From Mikania micrantha (lineage: Eukaryota; Streptophyta; Magnoliopsida; Asterales; Asteraceae), in the NCBI GenBank assembly GCA_009363875.1, contig CM018696.1, forward strand, positions 15,271,975-15,335,974: 64,000 nt of DNA, read 5' to 3'. Below the pieces are notes generated by a model, which was not told where the DNA came from, did not search any database, and worked only from the letters and a program-made list of their open reading frames with translations. Each line of letters starts with the position of its first letter. Within the stretch, counting starts at the first letter, position 1. Below are positions 45,758 to 57,639 of the stretch, in pieces. Both the position numbers and the translations under genes were made by a program.

Positions 45758-47674
45758 GTTCCGAATAGGAGGAGGTATTCCAACTGTTGAAACACAAACT
45801 CAGCAATGCACCTATCTTGGCATTACCGGAAGGTACTGATAATTTCACAGTGTACTGTGATGCTTCTCGTCAAGGTCTTGGGTGTGCTTTAATGCAGAAT
45901 GACAAGGTAATTTCTTATGCTTCTCGACAACTGAAAGTAGATGAGATGAACTATACCACTCATGATCTAGAACTTAGTGCAGTGATGTTTGCACTCAAGA
46001 TTTGGAGACACTATCTATACGGAACCAAGTGTATCATATACATTGATCGTAAAAGTCTTCAACACATTCTAGATCAGAAAATGTTGAACATGTGAGAGAG
46101 GCGCTGGGTAGAACTTCAAAACGACTATGACTGTGAAATTCGTTATCACCCAGGCAAAGCGAATGTTGTAGCCGATGCCTTAATTCGCAAAGAACGAGTC
46201 AAACCTTTACGTGTGAAAGAGTTAGGGATGACTATTCAAAGCCAGTCTAATTCCTCAGATTAAAGAAGCTCAGCAACAAGCTTTACAAGCAACGAACTAT
46301 CCTGCTGAGGAACTAAGGGGATTAGACAAGCAACTTGAAACCAAGACTGATGGAGTGTTGTATTTCAAAAGCCGAATTTGGGTTCCTTTATTCGGTAACT
46401 CTAGAACAATCATCTTGGATGAGGCGCACAAATCCAGATATTCTATTCATCCAGGTGCTGATAAAATGTATAAAGATCTTAGAGGTTTTTACTGGTGGCC
46501 TGGAATGAAGAAACACATAGCAGAATACGTGGATCGATGTGTAACATGTCTCAAAGTTAAGGCTGAACATCAACGACCTTCTGGGTTATTGCAACAACCT
46601 GAGATTCCCATGTGGAAATGGGATCAGATCTCTATGGATTCCATCACCAAACTACCCAGAACATCACGTAATCATGACTCTATATGGGTTATCATTGATC
46701 GCCTTACTAAATCTGCACATTTTTTACCCATCCGAGAAGATTATTCTATGGATCGACTCGCTAAACTCTATGTTAATGAGATTGTATCATGACATGGAGT
46801 ACCAATCTCTATCATTTCTGACACAGATAGTCGATTTATGTCACGATTTTGGCAAACTCTTCAGAATGCACTGGGCACACAAATCAATATGAGCACAACT
46901 TATCATCCACAAACGGACGGGCAAACCGAATGAACAAATCAAACTCTTGAAGACACACTCAGAAGCTGTGTGATTGATTTCGGAGGTGGTTGGGATATTC
47001 ATCTTCCACTTGTTGAATTCTCATACAATAACAGTTACCATACCAGAATTCAATGCGCTCCATTCGAAGCACTTTATGGACGCAAGTGTAGATCACCTAT
47101 CTGTTGGTCAGAGGTAGGTGAAAATCAGATCATAGGCCCAGAATTCATTCAAGAAACAACCGATAAGATCGCACTCATTCAAGAACGAATTAAAGCTACT
47201 CGCGATCGTCAAAAGTGTTATGCTGATAATCGTCGTAGACCTCTAGAATTCCAAATAGGTGATCGAGTAATGTTGAAAGTTTCACCTTGGGAAGGCATTT
47301 TCAGATTTGGGAAGAGATGTAAGCTTTCACCACGATTTGTAGGACCATTTAAGATTCTTGAACTAATTGGATTAGTAGCCTACAGACTTGAGTTACCTCT
47401 TGAACCCAGTAATAACCATGATGTCTTTCACGTATCAAATCTGAAAAAGTGCCTAGTTGATGAATCATTGATCGTACCTCTCAAAGAGATTCAAATTGAT
47501 TGAAAACTTCAGTTCAGCGAAGAACCAGTAGAGGTAATGGATCGAGAAGTAAAAGTATTAAAACGTGGACGCATACCAATCATCAAAGTTCGATGGAACT
47601 CACAACGGGGACTTGAGTACACGTGGGAACCAGAAGATCAGATGAAAACAAAATACCCACATCTATTCTCATAA
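45758..47674 (+). pseudogene. RT end, RNase H, integrase and chromodomain of Tekay-like element 1
   Basis: Pieces in order: end of RT (LLKHKLSNAPILALPEG), RNase H (FTVYCDASRQGLGCAL, HDLELSAVMFAL), the integrase zinc region (HPGADKMYKDLRGFYWWPG, CVTCLKVKAEH), core SMDSITKLPRTSRNHD, then AFALY-type text near GRKCRSPICW. It finishes with a chromodomain-like tail (VLKRGRIPIIKVRWNSQRG, YTWEPEDQM) and TAA at 47672-47674. In-frame stops occur near 46094, 46791, 46931-46933 and 47501, with at least one frameshift near 46240. The protease and the RT active site were lost to the Athila-like block. Confidence 0.85.
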
Positions 47675-47723
47675 ATGATTGTCATCAAGTAAGTCTTCAC
47701 TAAATTTCGGGACGAAATTTTCA

Positions 47724-47738
47724 CTAACAGGAGGAGAC
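47724..47738 (+). other. Polypurine tract of element 1
   Basis: AACAGGAGGAGAC directly precedes the LTR start TGTGACAATTGC. Confidence 0.78.
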
Positions 47739-48942
47739 TGTGACAATTGCAGTTGAGAATTACGTCATCAATGACATGAGCACATGTGGTCGTTCTAGAA
47801 ATCCATGTTGATTTGATTATTGTAATTATTACAGGTTGATAGAATGCGAGAAATGATGAACGTAGACGAAAACCGCGCTAGAAACGGAGTTCCGGGTTCT
47901 CCGAAATCGAAAAACAAGGAAAAATCTTGAAATATTGAACTCTGGGGGTCGTCGCAGTACGCCAAGGCTGGGTTAAGGGCTCTTGGCGGTACGCAAAGGA
48001 ACAAAATATCTGAAACTTCTCCGGATTTCTTCGCGGTACACGAAGCCTTTCTTTGCTTCTCTTCACGGTACGCAATGGATGAGGCGGTGCAATGGATCAG
48101 ATTTCTTCATCAGATTTCATGCAGAAATTATTTTTGTTACATTTCTCGAACATATACGCTCAAAACACACACCAGACGATATTTTACCATCAAAACCTCA
48201 ATTTGAAGCTGCCAAGACTCACGGATCGCGCTAGGGATAGTATCTGCAAGTTTAGATCGTTGTCCTACGCTCAAAACTCCGTCTGATTAGGTAATGATTC
48301 GTTTTAACCTTCTAGCTTGTTAATGACTGATTAGATCTTCATTTTGAACGTAATGATATAGTTAGGGTTGTTGATTATTGCCTAGATGATGGCTAGGATT
48401 GATTATAAACGAAGAACACGATGTTTTAACGGGTAAATCCTTCTTTTGATCCGTTGTGATGCTCAGTTTGCATGAAATCATAACTATGATTATAAGGGTT
48501 TAAACCATTTGATTGTGACAATGTAGGTGATTAGTTTGGTTAATCGATGAAATGTAAGGTTAAATCCATGTGTTTCAAACTAATCACAATCATTAACATA
48601 CTCATTGGAACGATTATCTGATGTTTATGATAACAGTCAGATTAGTATGTTAAACATGATTATTAAACCTATTCTAATGCTACATTGTGATATTTCATGA
48701 TATTTGAGTAATCAATAACAAGGATTGATCATTTCTAAGCCATTAAACTGTCTAGAAATTGTTATAGCATTATAATCAACAACATTAACTATTTGGTTAA
48801 TCCAAGATTATTCTAATTAATCAAGTGTGTCATCAACCTTGTATTAGGAACATGAATCAGTTTAGGTTCCTACATTATCATACATTGTATGATATAACAT
48901 TAAATTAACTAATTACATACTTAACATAAGTTTGATGACTAT
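47739..48942 (+). repeat. Right LTR of element 1, first part
   Basis: It starts TGTGACAATTGCAG like the left LTR and is interrupted at 48942 by element 2. The rest is at 60037-60985; joined length is about 2150 bp. CG-rich motifs at 47950-48075 are degenerate here (GTCGCAGTACGCCAAG, TTCGCGGTACACGAAG). Confidence 0.88.
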
Positions 48943-51037
48943 TGTCACACCCCCACCCCTCGTCACCTCATGTATGATGTCACTGAAACGGTTGCGGAAG
49001 CACAGTGGTGATGTCTCCGAGGTGAGGGGTGACTTACTTGATCCGATATCACAAGCACACAGATTAACTTAAAATAAATACATTACAGGATTTCGTTATT
49101 ACAATTTACATTACAACATTAACCTATTTAACTACAATTTTTGTGAGGTGCATTCTTCCCGAAGTCACGGTCTACCTGCAAAAAGGTTTGATTTGAAAAC
49201 GTCAGCACAAAGCTGGTGAGTTCATACAGTTCAGGTTTCACACCATGATATGATATGATATGATATGTAATATAAGTTCACAAAATGTTCAGTTCAAGAT
49301 AACCATGGGACCCGTATCTAGTTCCTTTATGACGATATTGTTCTACAAGATACTACCCGTCGGTACATATCTTAATGCCTCATTATCTTAATGTCTATCG
49401 CACCATTAAGAAGTTTTGGAAACAGGAAACAAACATTCACACAAGGGGAGATGCAATCCTCCCAGCAAATGGGTGGTCAGCCAATAGTACTATCAATGTT
49501 TCCCCGTTCGGCCCCACATGGGTTCACTAGATACAGTTCAGAAATGAGGACTTAAGTTATGTGATAGTGTTCCCAATCACATGCAATCACACAGATAACA
49601 GTGATACATATCATATAGTTTCGAAAAGTTTTACAGCGCTACCCCGATGTTTATAAAAGATTAAAAAGAAAAGGGGTCGTACGAAACTCACCTGGTAGTA
49701 TAGATGTAGCAGAATATCTCAAAACTGATAATAGAGAAGTGATTCTGCATTTATTTATATTTAATGAGTTATTTATGCTCTAGTTTACTGATTAGATCTT
49801 TCTGAACGTTCAATGTCAAAGACATTGACTTAAAAGTCATCAAACTGATATTAGTTATGTAATTAGTTAATTTAATGTTATATCATACAATGTATGATAA
49901 TGTAGGAACCTACATTGCATTAGATTCCTAATACAAAGTTGATGACACTCTTGATTAATCAGAATAATCTTAGATTAACCAAATAGTTAATGTTGTTGAT
50001 TATGATACTGTAACAGTTTCTAGATAATTTAATGGCTTAGGAATGATCAATCCTTGTTATTGATTACCCAAATATCATGAAATATCACAATGTAGTATCA
50101 TAAGAGGTATAATGACCAAGTTTAACATACTAATCTGACTGTTATCATAAACATCAGATAATCGTTCCAATGAGTATGTTAATGATTGTGATTAGTTTGA
50201 AACACTTGGATTTAACCTTGCATTTCAAGGATTAACCCAACTAATCACCTACATTGTTATAATCAAATGGATTAAACCATTGTAATCATAGGTATGGTTT
50301 CATGAAAACCGGGCATTACAACGGATCAAAACAAGGATTTAACCGTTAAAACTTTGTGTTCTTTGTTTATAATCAATCCTAGCCATCATCTAGGCAATAA
50401 TCAACAATCCTAACTATGTCACTACGTTCAAAATCAAGATCTAATCAATCAAAATCAAACTAGAAGGTTTAAACGGATCATTACCTAATCTGACGGATAT
50501 CTGCGGCTAAAACGACGATCAGTACTTGAAAACACGTTCCCGGGTGCGATCCTTGCGTTCGGAGGGCTTGAAATAGGAATTTAGATGGTGTTTTGGTCGT
50601 GTTCTTCATCTGGTTTGCGTCTAAGTTCGAAATGAAATAAAAGTTTAATTTTGCATGAAATCTGATGAAGTAGATCAGATCACTGGACCGCCACATCCGT
50701 CGCGTACCGCGACCAGAAGCCCAAAAAGGCTTCGCGTACCGCGGAGAAATCCGGAGGAATCTTAGATATTTTACATGCATCGCGTACCGCGGAGGATTCT
50801 AAATCCCTCCATCGCGTACCGCGATGGGTCCAGTCGACCAACACTTAGTGATTTTTCTTCGTTTTTCGATTCCGGGTAATCCAGGACTCCGTTTTGTGCA
50901 CGATTTTCGCCCACGTTCATCATTTTTCGCATACTATTGATCTGTAACCATTACAATCATTAAATCAAAGTGGATTTCTAGAACGATCAAATGTGCCCAC
51001 GTCACTGCTGACGTGATTCTCGTATGCAACTGTCACA
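48943..51037 (-). repeat. 3' LTR of Tekay-like element 2
   Basis: It is 2095 bp, TGTCACACC...CTGTCACA on the plus strand. Three or four copies of the CG-rich motif lie at 50697-50825. About 41 bp present in the other LTR near 58625 are missing here. Confidence 0.93.
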
Positions 51038-51052
51038 GTCTCCTCCTGTTAG
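51038..51052 (-). other. Polypurine tract of element 2
   Basis: The minus strand reads CTAACAGGAGGAGAC directly before the LTR. Confidence 0.8.
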
Positions 51053-51100
51053 AGAAATTTCGTCCCGAAATTTAGTGAAGACTTACATTATGACAATCGT

Positions 51101-51805
51101 TTATGAGAATAGATGTGGGTACTTTGATTTCATTTGATCTTCACGTTCCCAAGTATATTCGGGTCCACGTTGCGAGTTCCAACGCACTTTAACGATTAGT
51201 ATACGGCTACGTTTTAGCACTTTCATTTCTCGATCCATTACCTCCACTGGTTCTTCGCTGAACAGAAGTTTTTCATCAATATGAATCTCTTCTAGAGGTA
51301 CGATCAATGATTCATCAGTTAAGCACTTCTTCAGATTGGATACATGGAATACATCATGAATGTTACTGAGTTCAAGAGGTAATTCAAGTCTGTAGGATAC
51401 TGATCCAATTCGTTCTAGGATCTTGAATGGCCCTACAAATCTTGGTGAAAGTTTACCTCTCTTTCCGAATCTGAAAATGCCTTTCCAAGGTGACACTTTC
51501 AACATTACTCGATCACCTACTTGGAATTCGAGTGGTCTACGGCGATTATCAGCATAACTCTTTTGACGATCGCGAGCTGCTTTGATTCGTTCCTGAATGA
51601 GTGCGATCATATCAGTTGTTTCCTGAATGAATTCTGGGCCTATGATTTGGCTTTCACCTACCTCTGACCAACAGATAGGTGATCTACACTTGCGTCCATA
51701 AAGTGCTTCAAATGGAGCGCATTGAATTCTGGTATGGTAACTGTTATTGTATGAGAATTCAACAAGTGGAAGATGAATATCCCAACCACCTCCGAAATCA
51801 ATCAC
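51101..51805 (-). pseudogene. Integrase C-terminal part with chromodomain, element 2
   Basis: It starts after an in-frame TGA (51842-51844) with MIDFGGGWDIHLPLVEFSYN. The conserved APFEALYGRKCRSPICW and PLEFQVGDRVMLKVSPW blocks follow, then a chromodomain-like end (VLKRSRILIVKVRWNSQRGP, YTWEREDQMKSKYPHLF). Integrase C-terminal chromodomains direct chromoviruses to particular chromatin. The frame is otherwise intact to its natural stop at 51101. Confidence 0.88.
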
Positions 51806-51910
51806 ACAGCTTCTGAGTGTGTCTTCAAGAGTTTGATTTGTTCATTCGGTTTGCCCGTCAGTTTGTGGATGATAAGTTGTGCTCATATTGATTTGTGTGC
51901 CCAGAGCATT

Positions 51911-53116
51911 CTAAAGAGTTTGCCAAAATCGTGACATAAATCGACTATCTCTGTCAGAAATGATAGAGATCGGTACTCCATGTCGAGATACAATCTCATT
52001 AACATAGAGTTTAGCGAGTCGATCCATAGAATAATCTTCTCGGATGGGTAAGAAATGCGCAGATTTCGTAAGGCGATCAACAATAACCCATATAGAGTCA
52101 TGATTACGTGATGTTCTGGGTAATTTAGTAATGAAATCCATAGAGATCTGGTCCCATTTCCACATGGGAATCTCAGGTTGTTGCAATAACCCAGAAGGTC
52201 GTTGATGTTCAGCCTTAACTTTGAGACATGTTAAACATCGATTCACGTATTCAGCTATGTGTTTCTTCATTCCAGGCCACCAGTAAAAATCTTTAAGATC
52301 TTTATACATTTTATCAGCACCTGGATGAACAGAATACCTGGATTTGTGCGCCTCATCCAAGATAATTGTTTGAGATTTACCGAATTGAGGAACCCACATT
52401 CGGTCTTTGAAATACAACAGTCCATCGTCTTTGGTATCGAGTTTCTTATCTAATCCTCTCAGTCCCTCAGCAGAATAGTTCGTTGCTTGTAAAGCTTGTT
52501 GCTGAGCGTCTTTGATTTGAGGAATTAGACTGGTTTGAATAGTCATACCTAACGCTTTCACACGTAAAGGCTTGACTCGTTCCTTGCGACTTAAAGCATC
52601 AGCTACAACATTTGCTTTGCCTGGGTGATAACGAATCTCACAGTCGTAATCGTTCAATAGTTCAACCCATCGCCTCTGTCGCATGTTCAACATTTTCTGA
52701 TCTAGAATGTGTTGGAGACTTTTGTGATCAGTGTATATAATACACTTAATTCCGTATAGATAATGCCTCCAAATCTTAAGTGCAAACACCACTGCACCAA
52801 GTTCTAGATCATGAGTGGTATAGTTCTTCTCATGTACTTTCAGTTGTCGAGAAGCGTAAGCAATTACCTTGTCGTTATGCATTAAAACACACCCAAGACC
52901 TTGACGTGAAGCATCACAATACACTGTGAAGTTATCAGTACCTTCCGGTAGTGCCAAGATAGGTGCATTACAGAGTTTGTGTTTCAACAGTTGGAACGCC
53001 TCCTCTTGTTGAGAATTCCATACAAACGGTTGATTTTTCTGTGTCAATGTAGTCAGTGGCAAGGCTATCTTTGAAAAGTTCTTAATAAATCGGCGATAAT
53101 AACCTGCCAACCCCAA
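51911..53116 (-). pseudogene. End of RT, RNase H and integrase core, element 2
   Basis: 401 open codons. MGLAGYYRRFIKNFSKIALP is the RT thumb/connection. RNase H shows D68 (VYCDAS), E105 (HDLELG) and D130 (YTDHKSL). The integrase zinc region has HPG near 264 and CLTC at 294-297. The core Asp residues are D327 (SMDFITKLP) and D388 (ISDRDSRF). The third acidic residue lies beyond a TAG at 51911-51913, where the plus-strand relative has CAG, so the break cuts the integrase core in two. Upstream, a TGA at 53141-53143 separates this segment from RT. Confidence 0.9.
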
Positions 53117-53140
53117 GAATTGACGTATTTCAGTCGGGGT

Positions 53141-54514
53141 TCATGGTGTCTCCCACTGTTTCACCGCCTGAATCTTACTGGGATCCACTTGAATACCGTT
53201 TTGATTTACTACATGACCAAGAAATTGAACTTCTCGTAACCAGAACTCACACTTGGAGAACTTGGCATATAATTTTTCACGTGTCAAAAGTTCTAGAATT
53301 AATTTCAAGTGTTGAGCATGTTCTTGTTGGTTTCGAGAATAAATAAGAATATCATCAATAAACACAATCACAAACTTATCCAGATAAGGTCTACATACTC
53401 GATTCATAAGATCCATAAAAACTGCAGGTGCATTGGTTAAACCAAACGACATTACTAAAAATTCGTAATGTCCGTATCGAGTTCGAAAAGCAGTTTTTGG
53501 AACGTCATCCTCATGAACACGCAACTGATGATATCCAGATCTTAAATCGATTTTTGAAAAATAAGTAGCACCTTGTAATTGATCAAATAGGTCATCGATA
53601 CGAGGTAGTGGATAACGGTTCTTGATTGTCAGTTTATTGAGTTCCCTGTAGTCAATACACATTCTGAATGAACCATCCTTCTTTTTCACAAAAAGAATAG
53701 GTGCTCCCCAGGGTGAGAAACTAGGTCTGATAAAACCTTTGTCTAACAGTTCTTGCAATTGACCTGAAAGTTCTTGCATTTCTGATGGTGCAAGCCGATA
53801 CGGGGCTTTAGCAACAGGTGCTGCACCTGGAATCAAGTCAATCCGAAATTCAACTTGTCTCACTGGGGGTAATCCTGATATATCCTCAGGAAAAACTTCA
53901 GGAAAATCCTTGACTACTGGGATATCTGTGATTTGTTTGGGTGAAGAATTGTGCTCAATCACATGTGCTAGGAAAGCATAACAGCCTTTCCTTAAGAACT
54001 TCTGAGCTTGCATACAAGATATGATACCAAGTTTTCTACCTGCTCGTTCTCCTTGAACTATTAGTGTATTACCGTTAGGTAATGGAATACGGATCACCTT
54101 GTTTTGACACACAACTTCCGCTTGGTTATTAGAAAGCCAGTCCATACCAACAACGACATCAAAGCTCCCAAGCTCAATAGGAAGTAAATCAATATCGAAA
54201 AGATGATCATTCAAATTCAAGGAACATCCTTGAATAACATTGTTTGTTTTGATCAACTTGCCGTTAGCAAGTTCAATAACATAAGGAGTTTCTAGATCTA
54301 CCGTAGGTAACGAAAGTAATGATGCAAATTCAGGTGAGATAAAGCTCTTATCTGCTCCTGTATCAAACAGAACTGATGCGTATAGATTATTGAGAAGAAA
54401 CGTACCAGTGACAATGTTTGCATCATGTCTTGCTTCGGTAGCACCAATCTGAAAAGCTCTCCCCCTAGCTTCATTCCCTTGATTGGTGTTGTTGTTGTTT
54501 GGACAATTTTTCAT
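53141..54514 (-). pseudogene. Protease and reverse transcriptase, element 2
   Basis: 457 open codons after the zinc knuckle. The retropepsin site is LFDTGADKSFI (DTG at residues 51-53). RT blocks follow: the entry SPWGAPILFVKKKDGSFRMC, YFSKIDLRSGYHQLRV with the first catalytic Asp, and VFIDDILIYS with the Asp pair at residues 387-388. All expected catalytic residues are present. The TGA at 53141-53143 is a likely C-to-T change of CGA inside the link to RNase H. Upstream, a TAA at 54539-54541 lies within the knuckle region. Confidence 0.92.
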
Positions 54515-54658
54515 GAAATGATTAGGGTTCCCACATTTTTAACATGATCGATTGTTTTGAGTGGTTTGTTGTGGTGCTTGGTTTGATGGTTGAGCAGGAA
54601 AGTTGCAATATTTAGAGTAGTGTCCTACTCGGTTACAGTTGGCACAAACAGGACATGG

Positions 54659-55864
54659 TCACACATGTCCTGTGTGATGGAAAGGACACTTATTGCATTT
54701 GGGCGCCTGCCCAGTATAAACTTTCCTCTCCGGAATTGCGGCACCATAGTTTTTCATAGTTGGCTTGCTCTGGGTGATCTCAGCCGGAGCTTTTGCCTTG
54801 GCTTTGCCAAACCACTTTCGTTTAGTACCTTTTGAAACATTCGAGGTACCGATATCACTACGGCTGTGAGCCGTCGGAGGTTTCAACAACAAAGTACCAC
54901 TCCTTACCGCCTCATTGGTAAGTTTAGTGGTTAACAGAATTGCATGTTTCAAAGTTGTAGGTTCAGCTGCAGTTACCATTCCCCGAATCTGGGGAATCAA
55001 ACCTTTAATGTACTTCTCGATTAAGGCTGCTTCCGTGGGAAACATATCGGGAAGCAAGCAAGTGAGTTCATGAAAACGATCGGTATATGCTAGACAATCA
55101 GCACCGATCATGGAGTGATTCCAGAATTCCTCTTGGAGTTTTTGAATTTCAGTGATGGGACAGTACTCTGATCTAATCAGAGTTTTGAAATCATTCCAGC
55201 CCATCGAGTCAACTGTGGCTGAACCCAAAGTCTTGGCCTGGGTATTCCACCAGGTCAAAGCTGAGTCTTTCAGAGAACAGGCAGCATAAGACACCTTGTG
55301 CTCCTCCAAACACTGACTGATTTTGAGTTTGGTTTCCATTCCCTTGATCCACCTTAAAAGACCAGCCGCTCCTTCCTTGCCAGTGAAAGTAGGAGGGTTA
55401 CAGGAAGCAAAGTACTTATATGTACATCCTTGCTGTGGTGGATCAGGAACAGTTGTTTTTGTGATTGTTGCACCGGTGGTAGTATGAGTTTCAGCGTGAC
55501 CACCAGTAGCATTATGTTCAGTATGATCGTGTTCCCCACCCGAACCTGCGGTGATATGTGGTTGGTGTTGTAACAGAACACCACAAGCAGATAATTGTTC
55601 ACGCACAATTCGTGCTATCATAGCTTCGTTTGTTTCGGATCCGCTTGTACCAGCAGGTGGAACAGTGCTTGCTCCCGGATTCACTGGTGGAGCAGTATTT
55701 GTTTCCAAGTTCCCAGGTGGAACGACGTTCACTTCCGGATTAACACGCGGATCCGGATTTGATTCAACAGTCAAAGGTGGAATTTGATTTTGTTCAGGGT
55801 TTGTAATGTTCTGAGTAGCTCTCTTAGCTGGTCGACCTCGTTTAGGAGCCATTATTCTGCTCAC
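54659..55864 (-). pseudogene. Gag of element 2, stopped just before its second zinc motif
   Basis: 401 open codons starting MSRIMAPKRGRPAKRATQNI; the second Met may be the real start. The N-terminus has an AT-hook-like core (KRGRP), then an Asn/Pro-rich repeat-like segment (residues 20-75), a His/Thr-rich stretch, the Gag core (KVSYAACSLKDSALTWWNTQ, LTCLLPDMFPTEAALIEKYI), a basic region (GTKRKWFGKAKAKAPA) and CNKCPFHHTGH. A 9-base insertion relative to element 1 creates TGA at 54659-54661. Downstream another knuckle (CANCNRVGHYSKYC) and a third (CGNPNHFMKNC) continue in frame, apart from the TAA at 54539-54541. Confidence 0.88.
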
Positions 55865-56425
55865 AAGCAGACAAAACTCAGGTCAGTTCAAGAACATTAA
55901 AGATATAGCCCGTTTTATCACATAAATTCAATCATATTCAGTTACACTGAAAATTTATATTGAAATGTGAAGATAAAGAATACAGTATAACTACATGAAT
56001 TTAGTTCAGACATGATTTCAGTACACACAGATCACACAGATGTTCGTAGTTATACTCAGTCCTGTTAATTCAAAAACATGTTAAAATATTTCACAGCTCA
56101 CAGTACTGTGATATAAATATTTGATTACCCATGTTTTTGATAAATTCAGATTCAGGACATTGATAAGTTCTCACATTGATATGTTCCCATACAGATATAC
56201 GTTCTCATACATGTTCCATGATATGTTCTCAGTTCATGTACTAGATTTGTTCTCATACAAACAATAGATATGTTCTCGTTTAGATATGTTCTCGTACAGT
56301 ATGGCTCTCGTACTGTACTTTAGTAATAGATATATTCGCATACAGTATTGCTCCCGTACTGTATTTCAGCAAAAGATATGTTTTTAACCATGTTTTTGAT
56401 ATACGATCACTCAGGACCTTGAAAT

Positions 56426-56563
56426 GTTGCCACAAGGGACTTTGATATGTTGCCACAAGGGACTTTGATACGTTGCCACAAGGGACTTTGATACGTTGCC
56501 ACAAGGGACTTTGATACGTTGCCACAAGGGACTTTGATATGTTGCCACAAGGGACTTTGATAC
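56426..56563 (-). repeat. Six perfect-to-near-perfect 23-bp tandem repeats between gag and the extra ORF
   Basis: GTTGCCACAAGGGACTTTGA plus TAC or TAT occurs six times head to tail. The flanks contain less regular TTGATATGTTCTC-type repeats (56160-56350). Frames through it read QSPLWQ-like repeats and are not credible genes. The position is the same as the 60-bp repeats of element 1, but the unit differs. Confidence 0.9.
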
Positions 56564-56817
56564 GTTTTCGTATTGATATGTTCTGATATTGATATGTTTT
56601 CCTATTGATATAATCATAGTTCACACAACACCCAAATAGTACATTGCACAGATCGATACACAAAACACCCATTTTATTTCATCATTATCATTATTGATTT
56701 TATACAGACCACCAAACAACACAAGACACTACCATCAGATAAAGAAAAGAACAGAAAAGAATTCCCCTATCTACACCCTGATGCTCTGAAAATCCCAAAC
56801 TGATCTTCTGTACATAC

Positions 56818-57639
56818 TCATCTCATAAAGTATGATAAGAAGGAAAGTATCATGGCCACTATTGCCATGACTACTGCCAGGATCATCATCCTGGTCTCGG
56901 TACTCGCCACTCCAAACCATGCCAAAAACTCTGTCGCTCTCTCTCTCACCCAACTCCATCCCTCAGTCATCCATGCCACTTGCCGCCAAAATACAGCAAG
57001 CATAATATGTCCCCATGTCATCCTCAGTCTATCATCCATCGCGGTTCTCCAGGCTCGAGTATCGGTGTCCAACGCCTTCACTTGATCCATCAGGGTCAAG
57101 TGAGAAGTGAGGATCTCTAATATGGTCATACGTGTATCCTCAACTGTAGCCTGACACTGATGTAGACTCTGCTGTGTCCCCTGCAAGTTCTGAGTAACTT
57201 GCTGCAACTGTGCTCTCAGCTCTGCCTGATGGGAGGATTCTCACATCTCGTGTATGGCATGAAACTCGTCCCTGGGAGCCAGCTGCTTCCGGGGAGGTAG
57301 TCCTGTGGTCTTGCGGGCTTGACCCCGCATACGTCGCAACCCGTCCCAAGTGGGTACTCTAGGAGGTGATATACTCTGCATCCGATCCGCAACGGGATCA
57401 GCCGGAGGTGAGTGAGGAGGACTAGGTATGATAGGGAGTGATGGTGGTGGTGGTGTAACTGGTCTAGGCTCTAATAGTGAATGTGGTAATGCTGGTTGTG
57501 CCTGTGGCACTACAGATGGAGCTCGTGAGGCTGCAGTCAATGCCTCCGAAGAATCTGAATCCGGTGCTGAGCTAGAGCTCGGAGTACCATCCCTCATATC
57601 ATGAGGAGCTAGCTGATACTGTTCGCCTCGATCTGCCAT
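56818..57639 (-). pseudogene. Extra ORF upstream of gag in element 2, one in-frame stop
   Basis: It is homologous to 32395-33153. The matching start is the ATG at 57639-57637 (MADRGEQYQLAPHDMRDG). A Ser-rich then Pro-rich head is followed by the conserved VPTWDGLRRMRGQARKTTGL and LAPRDE. A TGA at 57241-57243 replaces a Gly codon seen in element 1. The coiled-coil part follows (LQQVTQNLQGTQQSLHQCQA, ILTSHLTLMDQVKALDTDTR) and the C-terminal hydrophobic segment (MMILAVVMAIVAMILSFLSY). About 273 codons in all, slightly longer than in element 1. Conservation of the basic block, helix and membrane segment, with a variable head, suggests a real protein. Confidence 0.68.

Noticed and set aside
56426..56563. 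CRISPR-like look of regularly repeated short units
   Set aside because: Units are directly adjacent without spacers, and the context is a plant retrotransposon. It is a minisatellite.
56280..56672. 130-residue ORF with repeated QSPLWQ/KVPCGN segments (minus strand)
   Set aside because: It is the translation of the 23-bp tandem repeat in whatever frame is open. The unit length is not a multiple of three, so the repeats change frame, and there is no homologous ORF in element 1.
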